A stretch of DNA of 64,000 nt from Gracilibacillus caseinilyticus (GCF_022919115.1 NZ_CP095072.1:3782001-3846000); one strand, 5' to 3'; numbered from the stretch's first letter, positions 19,790 to 30,947 are shown. Notes: generated from the letters alone by a model not told the origin. Translations and numbers: made by a program.

Positions 19790-20326
19790 TTACTCTTTAC
19801 TGTTGTCCTCATTACTATTGTCATCTAATAAAGATTTTAGTTTTTCAAGGCGAGGATCCACTTTTTCAGATTGTTCTTGTTCTGTTACAAGTGTCCATCC
19901 GTTGCCTTCAGTCAGTGTGTTTGCATCCAGCTTATTCTGATCCGCAAATACTCTGATAGGCATTTCTAATAATACATTTTCCTTGATAAATGGCGTTAAG
20001 TCAAGTACCTCCCCATTTACTAAATGCACTTCCTCTTCCTGATGATAAGAAGTTGTAGTAAATGATTCAATAGCATGGACCACGAAATTGTACGGTACAT
20101 CTACCAAAGTCCGGGCACAAGGTAGAATCATCGTTCCTTTAATTTGAAAATCACAGGCAATATCCTCACCATCCATTCTAGCAGTGCCCTCCACTTGAAC
20201 TGGATCAATTCGTCGAATATCATTTTCTAAATCGGTTAGATCAGAAATGTCTACCTTTTCCTGGAAAAGAACGGGTTCTCCCTGCGATTGTTTTAATTTT
20301 TGGATAAATAATTTCATTACATTCAC
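19790..20326 (-). CDS. ylbN: YceD family protein (DUF177), YlbN-like
   Basis: 178-residue YceD/DUF177 protein found directly upstream of rpmF in most bacteria; the family is implicated in 23S rRNA accumulation, but the mechanism is not settled. Seen here are the beta-rich core (GTMILPCARTLVDVPYNF), a conserved cysteine and an acidic Ser/Asn/Glu C-terminus. GAGGTGAATGTA precedes the ATG. A near-consensus promoter lies upstream and drives this gene with rpmF. Confidence 0.9.
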   Translation of the reverse strand: MNVMKLFIQKLKQSQGEPVLFQEKVDISDLTDLENDIRRIDPVQVEGTARMDGEDIACDFQIKGTMILPCARTLVDVPYNFVVHAIESFTTTSYHQEEEVHLVNGEVLDLTPFIKENVLLEMPIRVFADQNKLDANTLTEGNGWTLVTEQEQSEKVDPRLEKLKSLLDDNSNEDNSKE

Positions 20327-20344
20327 CTCAAGGCAACAAGAAAT

Positions 20345-20373
20345 ATTTTAAAAGGAATTCAGCTATTTGTCAA
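20345..20373 (-). promoter_or_regulatory. Sigma-A promoter of yceD-rpmF
   Basis: The minus strand shows TTGACA, 17 bp, TAAAAT, ending about 19 bp before the yceD ATG. It is one of the best sigma-A matches in the window and lies in the divergent gap with tmcAL. Confidence 0.75.
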
Positions 20374-20501
20374 TATATTTTCTTTACACTGACAACTTTT
20401 ATTGATCTATATGATATACTACTGATTATCATACACTTATATTTTACATTTACCTCAACAATCATTCGATAAAACATAAATCAGGAACAAAGGAGGTCCC
20501 T

Positions 20502-21710
20502 ATGAAAAGCTGTGGACTTATTGTAGAATACAATCCTTATCATAACGGACATCATTACCACTTTCAACAGGCAAAAGAAATTACTGGTGCAGACTGTGTT
20601 ATTGCCGTGATGAGTGGGAACTTTTTACAACGAGGAGAACCTGCCCTGATCGATAAGTTCTCCAGAGCAAGAATTGCGGTAGAACAAGGCATTGATTTGG
20701 TCGTGGAACTTCCCTACTTTTACGCTGTTCAACACAGTGAACTATTTGCCAAAGGGGCTATTCGAATACTGGACAGTTTACAGACAGATGCCGTCTGTTT
20801 TGGAAGTGAGCATGGTCAAATAGATGAGTTTCAACAATTATATCAGACAATCCAGCACCATCATCAGGAGTACCAGGAATCCCTAAAAGATTCTTTACAA
20901 CAAGGACACTCCTATCCGAAAGCGAACGAAATAGCTTTTTACCAAGTAAGTAATCAACAGGTAGCGCTCGATTTTACTAAACCTAATAACATATTGGGAT
21001 TTCAATATGTGAAGAATATTTACGATCTCGACAGCTCCATAACACCTGTAACGATAGAACGGATTAAAAATGATTACCATGATCTTGATATCCAGCATCC
21101 AATCGCAAGTGCCACTAGTATTAGACAGGCATTACTATATCAAGAGGAAGGCTCCATAGAAGAGGCCGTTCCCTCATACACGAACGATGTGATTGCACAA
21201 TACAAAAAAACACATGGGACATGGCACCATTGGCAAGTATATTTTCCGCTTCTAAAATACCGGGTATTGACGATGACTATCTCTGAATTACAAGCAATCC
21301 ATGGCGTAAAAGAAGGAATTGAAAATCGCATCGTGGAAACCGCAAAAGCAGCGAGCACATTCCAGGAATGGATGGAGCTATTAAAAACAAAACGCTATAC
21401 GTGGACAAGTTTACAGAGAATTTTCACCCATATTCTGACCAATTCCCAAAAGTCAGAAATAGAGAACCTGTTAACAGATCATCATCCGAAAGGCTTTCGT
21501 ATCCTGGCAATGTCTAAAAAAGGGAAGGAATATTTGCGTTACAAAAAGAAATCGATTGAAATACCTTGGTATACTAGTAATAAGCCACCATACCCATATC
21601 AATTAATCGATGAACGAGTTGATCATGCGTACTACAGCATCTTACCGATGCACTCTCAACAACAATTAGCTAAACAACCTTATTTGCGGCCAATTATAAA
21701 AGACGCCTGA
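20502..21710 (+). CDS. tmcAL: tRNA(Met) cytidine acetate ligase TmcAL (YlbM)
   Basis: ATP-dependent enzyme forming N4-acetylcytidine at the wobble position of elongator tRNA-Met, using acetate. The 402-residue protein begins with the nucleotidyltransferase motif VEYNPYHNGHHYH, followed by MSGNFLQRGEPA and the C-terminal RNA-binding part. AAAGGAGGTCCCT precedes the ATG. It is divergent from yceD-rpmF, as in B. subtilis (ylbM beside ylbN), and convergent with ylbL across a shared terminator. Confidence 0.95.
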   Translation: MKSCGLIVEYNPYHNGHHYHFQQAKEITGADCVIAVMSGNFLQRGEPALIDKFSRARIAVEQGIDLVVELPYFYAVQHSELFAKGAIRILDSLQTDAVCFGSEHGQIDEFQQLYQTIQHHHQEYQESLKDSLQQGHSYPKANEIAFYQVSNQQVALDFTKPNNILGFQYVKNIYDLDSSITPVTIERIKNDYHDLDIQHPIASATSIRQALLYQEEGSIEEAVPSYTNDVIAQYKKTHGTWHHWQVYFPLLKYRVLTMTISELQAIHGVKEGIENRIVETAKAASTFQEWMELLKTKRYTWTSLQRIFTHILTNSQKSEIENLLTDHHPKGFRILAMSKKGKEYLRYKKKSIEIPWYTSNKPPYPYQLIDERVDHAYYSILPMHSQQQLAKQPYLRPIIKDA

Positions 21711-21726
21711 CACGAGGCGTCTTTTT
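21698..21726. terminator. Bidirectional terminator between tmcAL and ylbL
   Basis: AAAAGACGCCT and AGGCGTCTTTT form an 11-bp stem with a 6-nt loop and T-tracts both ways. It overlaps the last codons of tmcAL and serves both convergent genes. Confidence 0.9.
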
Positions 21727-21732
21727 GATACG

Positions 21733-22755
21733 TTATGATAATTCTTCTAAGTATGATACAGCTTCATCAAAGGTATCCACCGGGACAATTTTCATATCTG
21801 TGCCGATCTCTGCAGCTACTTGTTTGGCTACTTGATAATTTGAATCTTCACTGCCGCCTTCATTAGGGGCAAAAAAGATATCACAGCCAGAACGGTCCGC
21901 TGCTACCACTTTCTTATCAATACCTCCAATTCTGCCAACTTTTCCATCGTAATCAATTTCACCAGTTCCAGCAACTTGATACCCTTTCGTTAAATCTTCG
22001 TCAGTTAACTGATCATATATTTCAAGTGAGAACATTAATCCAGCACTCGGACCGCCAATATCTCCGCTTGAGAAATTCACTTCCGGCGACACTGATACGC
22101 TTCTGTTAGTTACGAGCTGGATTCCAATGCCAGGCTCACCATCCAACGCTTCTAACGCTTCAAGCGTGATGTCCTTCTCCAAGGTTTGATCATCCCGTTT
22201 GATCGTGACGTGAATTTGATCACCGATATTTTTTGATTTTACATAGTCAATGAGATCATTTGCTTCTTTAATCGAATTGCCATCGATCCTGGTAATCTCA
22301 TCGCCTGTTTTAAGTTCACCGTCAGCTGGCATATCTGGTACAACAGATACAACATAGACACCATCATAATCAATCGTGATCTTCTCACCAGCCGCTTGAT
22401 AAGCCACTACCATAGAAGCCTCCTGCGAACTCTCCATCATTAATAATTGTATTTGATGATAATCCTCGTTCGTCATACCCTCTTGTATTACATCTTCGAT
22501 TGGGAGAATCTCGTTATAATTTCTAAATTTTGCCAATATATATTGAAAGGGTGTTGCCTGTCCTCCCCGAATGGTAACCAGGTGCATATCCCCTTCGCTG
22601 TCTTGAGCACCATCTACTTGCACGACTGGATTCAAAGGATCTGCATTACCTGGACTGTGAATATAATAAGGCAGTTGATAACTAAATAAAAAAAAGATGG
22701 CGATGACTGCCACTATAAACCCTATAATTCTTAGTTTTGATTTTGATCGATACAT
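21733..22755 (-). CDS. ylbL: PDZ-domain Lon-like protease YlbL
   Basis: Membrane-anchored serine protease with an N-terminal membrane helix (about 10-27), a PDZ domain (about 130-205) and a Lon-type domain. The catalytic Ser is in GGPSAGL (Ser237 of the chosen start) and the Lys in GGIDKKVVAA (Lys282). In B. subtilis YlbL is implicated in degrading the checkpoint inhibitor YneA. The start at MYRSKSK was preferred over a GTG 14 codons upstream, which lacks a ribosome site; the SD at the chosen start is itself weak. Confidence 0.9.
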   Translation of the reverse strand: MYRSKSKLRIIGFIVAVIAIFFLFSYQLPYYIHSPGNADPLNPVVQVDGAQDSEGDMHLVTIRGGQATPFQYILAKFRNYNEILPIEDVIQEGMTNEDYHQIQLLMMESSQEASMVVAYQAAGEKITIDYDGVYVVSVVPDMPADGELKTGDEITRIDGNSIKEANDLIDYVKSKNIGDQIHVTIKRDDQTLEKDITLEALEALDGEPGIGIQLVTNRSVSVSPEVNFSSGDIGGPSAGLMFSLEIYDQLTDEDLTKGYQVAGTGEIDYDGKVGRIGGIDKKVVAADRSGCDIFFAPNEGGSEDSNYQVAKQVAAEIGTDMKIVPVDTFDEAVSYLEELS

Positions 22756-22897
22756 ATCATCCCTACTTTCCGGTTTCTTGTCATAATCTTTGTACACTAT
22801 TGCGTATATTTTACTAATACACGAGTTTTAAAACACTACATATTTTACTACTCAAACTATTAAAGGTACAGAAAAGTGCTATAAAGGAGTGCAAATT

Positions 22898-25138
<2,241 letters not shown>

Positions 25139-25168
25139 TCCCCTCTTTTCGTTATTTAAATCTACCTT

Positions 25169-25198
25169 ACTATAGCACGAATGGAATCAAATTCTCAA
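25169..25198 (-). promoter_or_regulatory. Promoter of rsmD-coaD
   Basis: The minus strand reads TTGAGA, 18 bp, TATAGT, with a TG one base before the -10 (TGCTATAGT). It lies 31 bp before the rsmD ATG. Confidence 0.65.
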
Positions 25199-25237
25199 AT
25201 TCATAAGTATAAAAGTAATCAGATATGTACAAACTTT

Positions 25238-25396
25238 AATTAAAGCAACAGAATATGGTTGCTTTTAATTCGGAGAAGACTTACATTTCCCCATAAGTTC
25301 TTCCTCCGGTTTCTCCTCTCCCTTTATCTTTTTATTTTCTTGTGTCAAGAAAATAAAAAGAGCCTGCAGTTATGGTAACTGCAGGTTTTTTTTTGC
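25238..25396. ncRNA. Orphan region of three consecutive hairpins ending in a strong terminator
   Basis: Three inverted repeats follow each other on the plus strand: ATTAAAGCAAC / GTTGCTTTTAAT, then CTTTTTATTTTCTT / AAGAAAATAAAAAG (perfect 14 bp, 5-nt loop), then CCTGCAGTTA / TAACTGCAGG followed by nine T. The last is also a usable terminator on the minus strand. No gene ends here: rsmD starts at 25138 and ylbG has its own terminator at 25984-26020. A small RNA or a remnant terminator is possible. A TATAAA lies at 25208-25213, but no good -35 was found. Confidence 0.35.
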
Positions 25397-25454
25397 AAAA
25401 AATCCTAGCGTTATGCCCAGAAGTCCCGAAGATTGTAAGAGTAAAATGATCTTT

Positions 25455-25907
25455 CTTATAATACGGATTATGTTACGTGAGACTGTATGACAATGTGGTA
25501 ATTTTGATAGGTATTATCTGCTGAGCAAATCTCTGGAAATATGCTCCGCCTAAATGAAGTTCTACAACGCATGGAGCAGCTAAAGCAGTGATTCTAGACA
25601 TTAGACATAATTAATATCAAGTAATACCGCTCAGATCCACTTACAATAGTGTAGAGCTTAAACATTAGCACAACCAAACCACATAGACTCCCGCGGAAAC
25701 AGCGCGAACTGAAGATCCACTTTGTCTGTGCCTGTGTCTACAAGTATCGCTTCGAAGTAAGATTCGTCGTCACAAGGCAGCAAAGAAGTAGTGCGAGTAG
25801 TAGGCCATGTCCCGCAGGACGCGAAGTGGTTGGTCGGAGTGGTATCCCTACACTTGAAAACTCTCAAAATAAGCACTGAGCTAGTTAACATAATCCAAAT
25901 TATAAAA
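25455..25907 (+). repeat. Modular palindromic repeat, copy 3
   Basis: 453 bp with left end CTTATAATACGGATTATGTTA and right end GTTAACATAATCCAAATTAT. It reads A-left arm (subterminal ACTGTATGACAATGTGG, TCTGGAAATATGCTCCGC), linker (TTCTACAACGCATGG ... GTGTAGAGCTTAA), then the B palindrome (AACCACATAGACTCCCGCGG ... CCGCAGGACGCGAAGTGG). The B stem holds the longer type-II loop, with TACAAGTATCGCTTCGAAGT and GGCAGCAAAGAAGTAG. The right arm of A has been lost. It separates ylbG from rsmD, which are neighbours in B. subtilis. Confidence 0.88.
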
Positions 25908-25983
25908 GCTCCTACATCATCTTGAGCATGATTTCTTCTGCAATTCGCTTTATGACTGTAATTATATATTTTCTATACTTGTG

Positions 25984-26020
25984 AAAAAGTCCGGGCATAA
26001 TAACTAGCCCGGACTTTTTT
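25984..26020 (-). terminator. Terminator of the ylbD-ylbG transcript
   Basis: AAAAAGTCCGGGC pairs with GCCCGGACTTTTT around a 10-nt loop, immediately after the ylbG stop, with T-tracts in both directions. Confidence 0.85.
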
Positions 26021-26301
26021 TAGATTCCCATTTTATAATCGTATTCTTTTTCTTTTTCTTTGTCGACAACTTTGCTTTCGAAGTCGGTTTTGATAAATGG
26101 TTTGTATGATGGTTCTGCTTTGGTAACATACGATAATTTTAACAACGACTCGTATGTATCATCGAATCGCTCCTGATCTACATAGATCATAGCATATTTC
26201 AACTTTTTGGATACGTGGATCATATGCCCGTATCTCTTAAGATGCTTTACATGCTTCATTTGATGGAACCATACAATTATGCCTTGTCTTTTGGTAATCA
26301 A
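26020..26301 (-). CDS. ylbG: YlbG family protein (DUF2129)
   Basis: 93-residue cytoplasmic protein of the DUF2129 family, unknown function. The motif RQGIIVWFHQMKHVKHLKRY at residues 5-24 and YAMIYVDQE are typical. The C-terminus is highly charged. It follows ricF (ylbF) by 30 bp as in B. subtilis and ends the transcript with a terminator. Confidence 0.88.
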   Translation of the reverse strand: MITKRQGIIVWFHQMKHVKHLKRYGHMIHVSKKLKYAMIYVDQERFDDTYESLLKLSYVTKAEPSYKPFIKTDFESKVVDKEKEKEYDYKMGI

Positions 26302-26331
26302 TGCTTTAAGCCTCCTTCATACCAGTTCTGG

Positions 26332-26775
26332 CTATGAAGCCTTACAGCCACAGCCTCCTCCACCAGAACCACAACCACAGCCTCCATCTGTTAAAGCTGC
26401 GCCGTCCATAGGAACTTTCACTTTATCACTCACACTAAACGCTACTAACTGACTAATTTCATCCAGTAGTTTTTGCAGATTGGTTTCTGCTAATTTATAT
26501 GTTGCAATCGTATCATGCATATCCATTTCTCTCTTGGCAACACGAATTTCCTTCATAATCTTACTATAATCAGGATGGTATCTGCCGAAACGCTCCACCT
26601 CATCATACGATTCTTTCATGTTGTTGAACTGCTTTATTAAGTGTTGTGCCTCTTGGTCGTTTTCCATCCGTTGCTTCGCTTGATCAAACTCCTGCTTCAC
26701 ATCCGAATCGAGCACCATTTGGCCCAATGCTTCAGATTTATCTAAAAGGTCAATAACTTCCATATTTGCTAACAT
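26332..26775 (-). CDS. ricF: RicF/YlbF, regulator of RNase Y-dependent mRNA processing
   Basis: Subunit of the RicA-RicF-RicT (YmcA-YlbF-YaaT) complex, which directs RNase Y maturation of operon mRNAs and is needed for competence, biofilm and sporulation in B. subtilis; the complex carries Fe-S clusters. The 147-residue protein is helical with the YHPDY motif and ends with a Gly/Cys-rich tail (CGCGSGGGGCGCKAS) supplying cluster cysteines. The start MLANMEV was chosen because GGAGGTG lies directly upstream; the 23 codons before it have no support. Confidence 0.92.
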   Translation of the reverse strand: MLANMEVIDLLDKSEALGQMVLDSDVKQEFDQAKQRMENDQEAQHLIKQFNNMKESYDEVERFGRYHPDYSKIMKEIRVAKREMDMHDTIATYKLAETNLQKLLDEISQLVAFSVSDKVKVPMDGAALTDGGCGCGSGGGGCGCKAS

Positions 26776-26836
26776 GATATAACACCTCCACACTAACATC
26801 ATATCAAGTTTCTGGAAAAATGAAAAGAGGCAGGTT

Positions 26837-27070
26837 CTAATCATTCCAAGAACCTGCCATTTGCATTAACAACCTGACCATGTGAATATTTTGCTGTGTT
26901 CGTGCTAAACGTTGAGGAATTGTCTTACCGTAAAATTGTTTTGCCTCTTTCTCCATTTCCCTGACACGCTCAGGATTTCTTGATAAATATCGATACCAAT
27001 CCGGATTTAAACGGATAAAACGCCATAAATCAGTTCGCTGTTGAATATAGCGATATGTTTCAGGCTCCAT
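26837..27070 (-). CDS. ylbE: YlbE-like protein
   Basis: 77-residue soluble protein of the YlbE family, function unknown. It is rich in Arg, Tyr and Trp, with repeated aromatic-basic stretches (QQRTDLWRFIRLNPDWYRYL). It lies 10 bp after ylbD and about 60 bp before ricF in the conserved ylbD-ylbE-ylbF-ylbG order. Confidence 0.82.
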   Translation of the reverse strand: MEPETYRYIQQRTDLWRFIRLNPDWYRYLSRNPERVREMEKEAKQFYGKTIPQRLARTQQNIHMVRLLMQMAGSWND

Positions 27071-27080
27071 AGCATCCCTC

Positions 27081-27485
27081 CTAATCCTTTGGATGAAAGA
27101 AGAATTGATCAGAGGACGAACCTGCGCCTGATTGATTTTTACTTCTGAACTGCTTAAACTGTCCGATTAACGTCAATAAATTGTCGATTGCACCGTTTAA
27201 ATCGTTAATATGTGTTTCGACTTTATTGGCGTCAAGCTCTTCAATATGTTTCCACATCTTTTGATACAATTGATTGCTTGTTTTCTCCTCTTTATCTTTC
27301 TTTACATCCTTCTTTTCTTTTTTCTGATAGTTTTTCCATGATGGATCGTCCTCACCTAACAGCATATATTGTTCATAGGCGTCCTGCATCGTCATGTTCC
27401 CTTGTCGAACTTGCTTTAATAACAAAGGATGATCTTGAAGAAACAGTTTAAATTGTTGTACAGAAGGGTTAAATGAATTCTTCAT
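27081..27485 (-). CDS. ylbD: YlbD-like spore coat-associated protein
   Basis: 134-residue protein related to YlbD, annotated as a putative coat protein in B. subtilis. The N-terminal part (NPSVQQFKLFLQDHPLLLKQV) is conserved, a lysine-rich middle segment at about 60-80 follows, and the C-terminus is Ser/Gly-rich. The start at the second in-frame Met was chosen because GAGGAG lies upstream. First gene of the ylbD-E-F-G unit. Confidence 0.8.
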   Translation of the reverse strand: MKNSFNPSVQQFKLFLQDHPLLLKQVRQGNMTMQDAYEQYMLLGEDDPSWKNYQKKEKKDVKKDKEEKTSNQLYQKMWKHIEELDANKVETHINDLNGAIDNLLTLIGQFKQFRSKNQSGAGSSSDQFFFHPKD

Positions 27486-27553
27486 ATCTGCACTCCTCTC
27501 ACACAACGTAACTATTGTAATATATGCGTTTGTACCGATCCGTGTGCCAGTGA

Positions 27554-28594
27554 TTACTTTTCGATAAAGTTTTGTGTATAGAAGGATTGATACACACCCA
27601 CACCTAAATGGGTATATTCCTCTTTAAGCAATGCATCACGATGGCCTTCACTATTAAGCCACCCGTGGATAACTGCCGGAGCATCTACATAATGTGCAGC
27701 AATATTTTCTCCAGCTGATAAATAGTAAGCATCTGCGTCTACTAACCTTTCCTTCAATCCATCCCCATTCAAGCTATAATGAGAAAAATAATTCTCTTCC
27801 TGCATGTCCTTGCTGTGCGTTTTAGCTGCAACTGCGGCATGTTCATCCCATTCCAAAGTAGAAAGTTGATGGTGCTGACGGATAATATTCGTTAAATCAA
27901 ATATTTGTTGTTCCATCCCTTTTTCCATAGCCATTTTTTCTTCTTCATTAGGTTCTTCCGTTTCTTTTAGTTCACCCCAATAATAAAGCTCATACGGCTT
28001 CATCACTTCTAATACCTCCTTATTCAAAACACGAATCCCTGCTAGTTTCTCTGTATATTGATCCACGTAAAGTTGAGCATAAATATTTTCATTCAATTTG
28101 ATTACAGGCCTTTCCTTCAGGTCATCCTCTGTTAATTGGAAGCGAATCTGATCAAACTCTATTTCTTTTTCAAAGGGATATAACTCGTTTATTTCCTCTA
28201 CAGTTTGACCAATTTTAATCGGTTGAAAATCTAACTCGCCGGAATTCGTATACATACTGACCAATTGCTCGTCTTTTACAGCAACTTGAACGTATTTATT
28301 CTCTGATCGATAAATCCACCATTCAAACCCGTATATTGAAGGGTCTTTGCGATCTGGCTCTCCGTATTTCTCAGTAAAATTTCTAATATCTCTATTTAGT
28401 AACTTCCATAATGCATGCTGTTGGACAATGAGACTGTGATCTTCGGCGATTTGTACTTTTTCACTTTTTAACTGTTGATTCTTTTGATGATATAACATCA
28501 TCTTTTCGGGTTCATCCTGTAAGTTCACATACAGAACACTCGTTAAAACTATTAGAAATATTGCAGCAATAAAGAAGATCACTTTTATTTTCAT
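27554..28594 (-). CDS. ylbC: CAP-domain protein YlbC
   Basis: 346-residue secreted or membrane-anchored protein. A hydrophobic N-terminal helix (about 5-24) is followed by a CAP-associated domain (about 60-200) and a C-terminal CAP/SCP domain with LEWDEHAAVAAKTHSKDM, ENIAAHY and WLNSEGHRDALL, the conserved His/Glu set of the fold. No lipobox is seen. The substrate is unknown. B. subtilis ylbC also lies next to ylbD; ylbB, which precedes it there, is absent. Confidence 0.87.
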   Translation of the reverse strand: MKIKVIFFIAAIFLIVLTSVLYVNLQDEPEKMMLYHQKNQQLKSEKVQIAEDHSLIVQQHALWKLLNRDIRNFTEKYGEPDRKDPSIYGFEWWIYRSENKYVQVAVKDEQLVSMYTNSGELDFQPIKIGQTVEEINELYPFEKEIEFDQIRFQLTEDDLKERPVIKLNENIYAQLYVDQYTEKLAGIRVLNKEVLEVMKPYELYYWGELKETEEPNEEEKMAMEKGMEQQIFDLTNIIRQHHQLSTLEWDEHAAVAAKTHSKDMQEENYFSHYSLNGDGLKERLVDADAYYLSAGENIAAHYVDAPAVIHGWLNSEGHRDALLKEEYTHLGVGVYQSFYTQNFIEK

Positions 28595-28685
28595 TTTAAC
28601 CCACCTACTATTTATTCTGATTTATTACAATATATGCTTCTCTATCTTTTTCATGAAAGTTTTTAGTAGGGAATGTCTAATTTAA

Positions 28686-28714
28686 TTGCATCTTTCTTCA
28701 ATTCATACTATTAT
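28686..28714 (+). promoter_or_regulatory. Promoter of the YugN-like gene
   Basis: TTGCAT, 17 bp, TATTAT on the plus strand, ending about 33 bp before the ATG. A fair sigma-A match. Confidence 0.55.
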
Positions 28715-28747
28715 AGGTTTAGTGATATTTTTAGATGAGGTGAAAGT

Positions 28748-29113
28748 ATGAAGATTACAGACACAGGATTCGAAGATGTAGTTGTAGATTTGAAACCATT
28801 AGATCATGTAATGGAAAATGCTAATTTTATCCGTGCAGGACAGTGGGATTACGAACGTGTAACGTATGATTATAAGATCGGCTCCCCAGAAACAAATATT
28901 ACGTATTACATAAGAGTGCAAGGCTATGCACTAGAAGGTGACGTAGATCGTGGTGACGCTGTGATCAAATTATTAACACCACTGCTTGGAAAGCATTACT
29001 ACCCAACTGGCATCGAATACGGCGAGCAAGAGAATTTCCCTGCCACAACAGTAGAAAGAGCGTCAAAACTATTAAAAAATGCAAAAGCTAATTTGGAACC
29101 GTTTATAAAGTAA
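28748..29113 (+). CDS. YugN-like family protein (position of ylbA)
   Basis: 121-residue soluble protein resembling the YugN-like family, with a mixed alpha/beta pattern (YDYKIGSPETNITYYIRVQG) and no membrane segment. GAGGTGAAAGT precedes the ATG. It lies divergent to ylbC, where B. subtilis has ylbA, and probably corresponds to it. Function unknown. A bidirectional terminator follows. Confidence 0.75.
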   Translation: MKITDTGFEDVVVDLKPLDHVMENANFIRAGQWDYERVTYDYKIGSPETNITYYIRVQGYALEGDVDRGDAVIKLLTPLLGKHYYPTGIEYGEQENFPATTVERASKLLKNAKANLEPFIK

Positions 29114-29130
29114 GGATCCTCGCACATATG

Positions 29131-29164
29131 AAAAACGGCTGTATAACGGATACAGCCGTTTTTC
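29131..29164. terminator. Bidirectional terminator after the YugN-like gene
   Basis: AAAAACGGCTGTA pairs with TACAGCCGTTTTT with a 7-nt loop. Confidence 0.88.
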
Positions 29165-29225
29165 ATAATCCTTCCCTAGTAACATTATCTGGTTGTTTTT
29201 AGAAAGGAGACAGAATTGTAATTAA

Positions 29226-30281
29226 ATGAAAAATCCCAATAAAAAAAATATAAAACTAATTTTTATTATTTTATTGATTCTGGTAGCGGCATACTTTGTT
29301 CTACCCGTTTCACTCCCGATCATCATCGCCTTCATTACTGCTTTAATGCTTAACCCGATAGTTAGAAGTTTTATAAAAAGACTTAAATTAAATCGACAGC
29401 TTGCAGTTACGATCGTGTTTATTTTATTCATTCTTGTTATTAGTACTATTGGTACGTACGCAGTTGCGAAAATTATTGGTCAAGTTGTCAGTTTTACCGA
29501 AAATATCCCAACCTACATAAAACAAATCAATAATCAATTAACACAATGGGAATCTGATCTTGATCATGTTACCAAAGATTTACCAGAAAATCTGGTGACA
29601 CAAGTAAAAACACAAATAGAAACCACTACCATTGATTTAGGTAACAATCTTCGAGAAAAACTTAATATTGATAAAATAGCGAATGCACTAAGTAAAGTAC
29701 CCGAATATTTAGTTAGTCTTATTGTCTATCTGATTGCTTTATTTATGTTCATGCTTGAAATTCCTCGCTTAAAAGCGATCGGATATAGTCATTTGAAAGA
29801 AACAACTGCAAAAAAAGTAAAATTTATGAATGATCGTCTATCCTACGTCATTCTCGGATTTTTTAAAGCTCAGTTTCTAGTAAGTATTATCATATTTATT
29901 GTGTCGTTAATCGGATTGTACATTATAGTGCCGGAATATGCCTTGATTATGTCGTTAATCATCTGGATTATCGATTTTATACCTATTATCGGTTCTATAG
30001 CGATACTTGGCCCATGGGCTCTCTATTTGCTAATAATGGGTGATTTGCTAGTCGGCAGCCAATTAGCAATCCTGGCCATCATTCTATTAGCAATAAGAAG
30101 AACCGTAGAGCCAAAAGTTATGGGGAAACAAATTGGATTATCTCCACTTGCCACCTTAATATCCATGTATGTCGGGCTTAAGTTGATTGGTATTCTAGGA
30201 TTCATTGTCGGGCCGTTACTTGTCATTGCTTTTAATTCTGCTAAAGAAGCCGAGATTATTAAGGCTAATTTTAAAATATAG
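29226..30281 (+). CDS. AI-2E transporter family protein, YtvI-like sporulation membrane protein
   Basis: 351-residue polytopic protein of the AI-2E exporter/PerM superfamily with about seven or eight helices. An N-terminal helix pair, a hydrophilic segment at about 90-150, then the conserved FIPIIGSIAILGPWALY and EPKVMGKQIGLSPLATL motifs are seen. Sporulation protein YtvI of B. subtilis belongs here. The nearest strong ribosome site (AAAGGAG at 29203-29209) is 16 bases from the ATG, longer than usual. The substrate is unknown. Confidence 0.82.
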   Translation: MKNPNKKNIKLIFIILLILVAAYFVLPVSLPIIIAFITALMLNPIVRSFIKRLKLNRQLAVTIVFILFILVISTIGTYAVAKIIGQVVSFTENIPTYIKQINNQLTQWESDLDHVTKDLPENLVTQVKTQIETTTIDLGNNLREKLNIDKIANALSKVPEYLVSLIVYLIALFMFMLEIPRLKAIGYSHLKETTAKKVKFMNDRLSYVILGFFKAQFLVSIIIFIVSLIGLYIIVPEYALIMSLIIWIIDFIPIIGSIAILGPWALYLLIMGDLLVGSQLAILAIILLAIRRTVEPKVMGKQIGLSPLATLISMYVGLKLIGILGFIVGPLLVIAFNSAKEAEIIKANFKI

Positions 30282-30285
30282 AAAC

Positions 30286-30326
30286 AAACAAGGCTATCAC
30301 TTTATATGTGGTAGTCTTGTTTTACT
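30286..30326 (+). terminator. Terminator of the ytvI-like gene
   Basis: ACAAGGCTATCAC pairs with GTGGTAGTCTTGT (two G-T pairs) followed by TTTT, six bases after the stop. Confidence 0.75.
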
Positions 30327-30376
30327 TCATTCACTTTTATATTGAAAACAAAAATCACTCGACCCACTTAAAACTA

Positions 30377-30876
30377 TCTATAATACGGATGTAAGGTGGA
30401 ACGTAAGACAATATGGTAATTTTGATAGGTTTTATCTGCATAGTAAAACTACAGAAATATGCTCCGCGTCCTGTGGGGCACGGCTTCAGCTAGGCTACTA
30501 CTTGAAAAAATTCTTTGCTGCCTTGTGCCGAGGAAGCCTACTTCGAAGCAATACTTGTAGACACTGGCAGAAACAAAGTGGATCTTCAGCTCGCGCTGAC
30601 GCATGAGGAGTCTTAGATAAAAGCAGTGGTGCTAGGCATTATGTTATAACATCAAATGTTGATGCGCTCAATATGTTAGCTCTTACAAAAGTTGTAGAGT
30701 ACCTATCCTAGCGCAGGCCAACCACGTAGACTCCCTCGGATTGTGCAGGTGCTGAAGATCCACTTTGTGAAGTGCCAGCCGTGCCCCGCAGGACGCGAGG
30801 TGGTTGGCCGGAACGGTATTCTTGCACTAACAACATTTCAAAATGACTAAGCTGGTTTTCATAATCCGTATTATAG
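30377..30876 (+). repeat. Modular palindromic repeat, copy 4 (A then B)
   Basis: 500 bp filling the gap between ytvI and ctaM. Left end TCTATAATACGGATG and right end CATAATCCGTATTATAGG. The A module (GAAATATGCTCCGCGTCCTG) carries the type-II loop in the orientation opposite to copy 3 (CCTACTTCGAAGCAATACTT). The linker AAAAGCAGTGGTGCTAGGCA ... AAAGTTGTAGAGTA follows, then the B palindrome (GGCCAACCACGTAGACTCCC / CGCAGGACGCGAGGTGGTTG). Confidence 0.88.
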
Positions 30877-30911
30877 GATTTCTAATTTTAACCTTACCAA
30901 TTTAAACATGC

Positions 30912-30947
30912 TCAAAAAAAAACTGAGCAACTGCTCAGTCCTTTTTA
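30912..30947 (-). terminator. Terminator of ctaM
   Basis: ACTGAGCA and TGCTCAGT form a short strong stem at the ctaM stop codon; the minus strand runs into a long T-tract. Confidence 0.75.

Noticed and set aside
25658..25891. 77-residue open frame inside repeat copy 3
   Set aside because: It lies entirely in the palindromic B module; similar frames recur by chance in copies 5, 6 and 8. Stem-loop sequence, not protein conservation, explains it.
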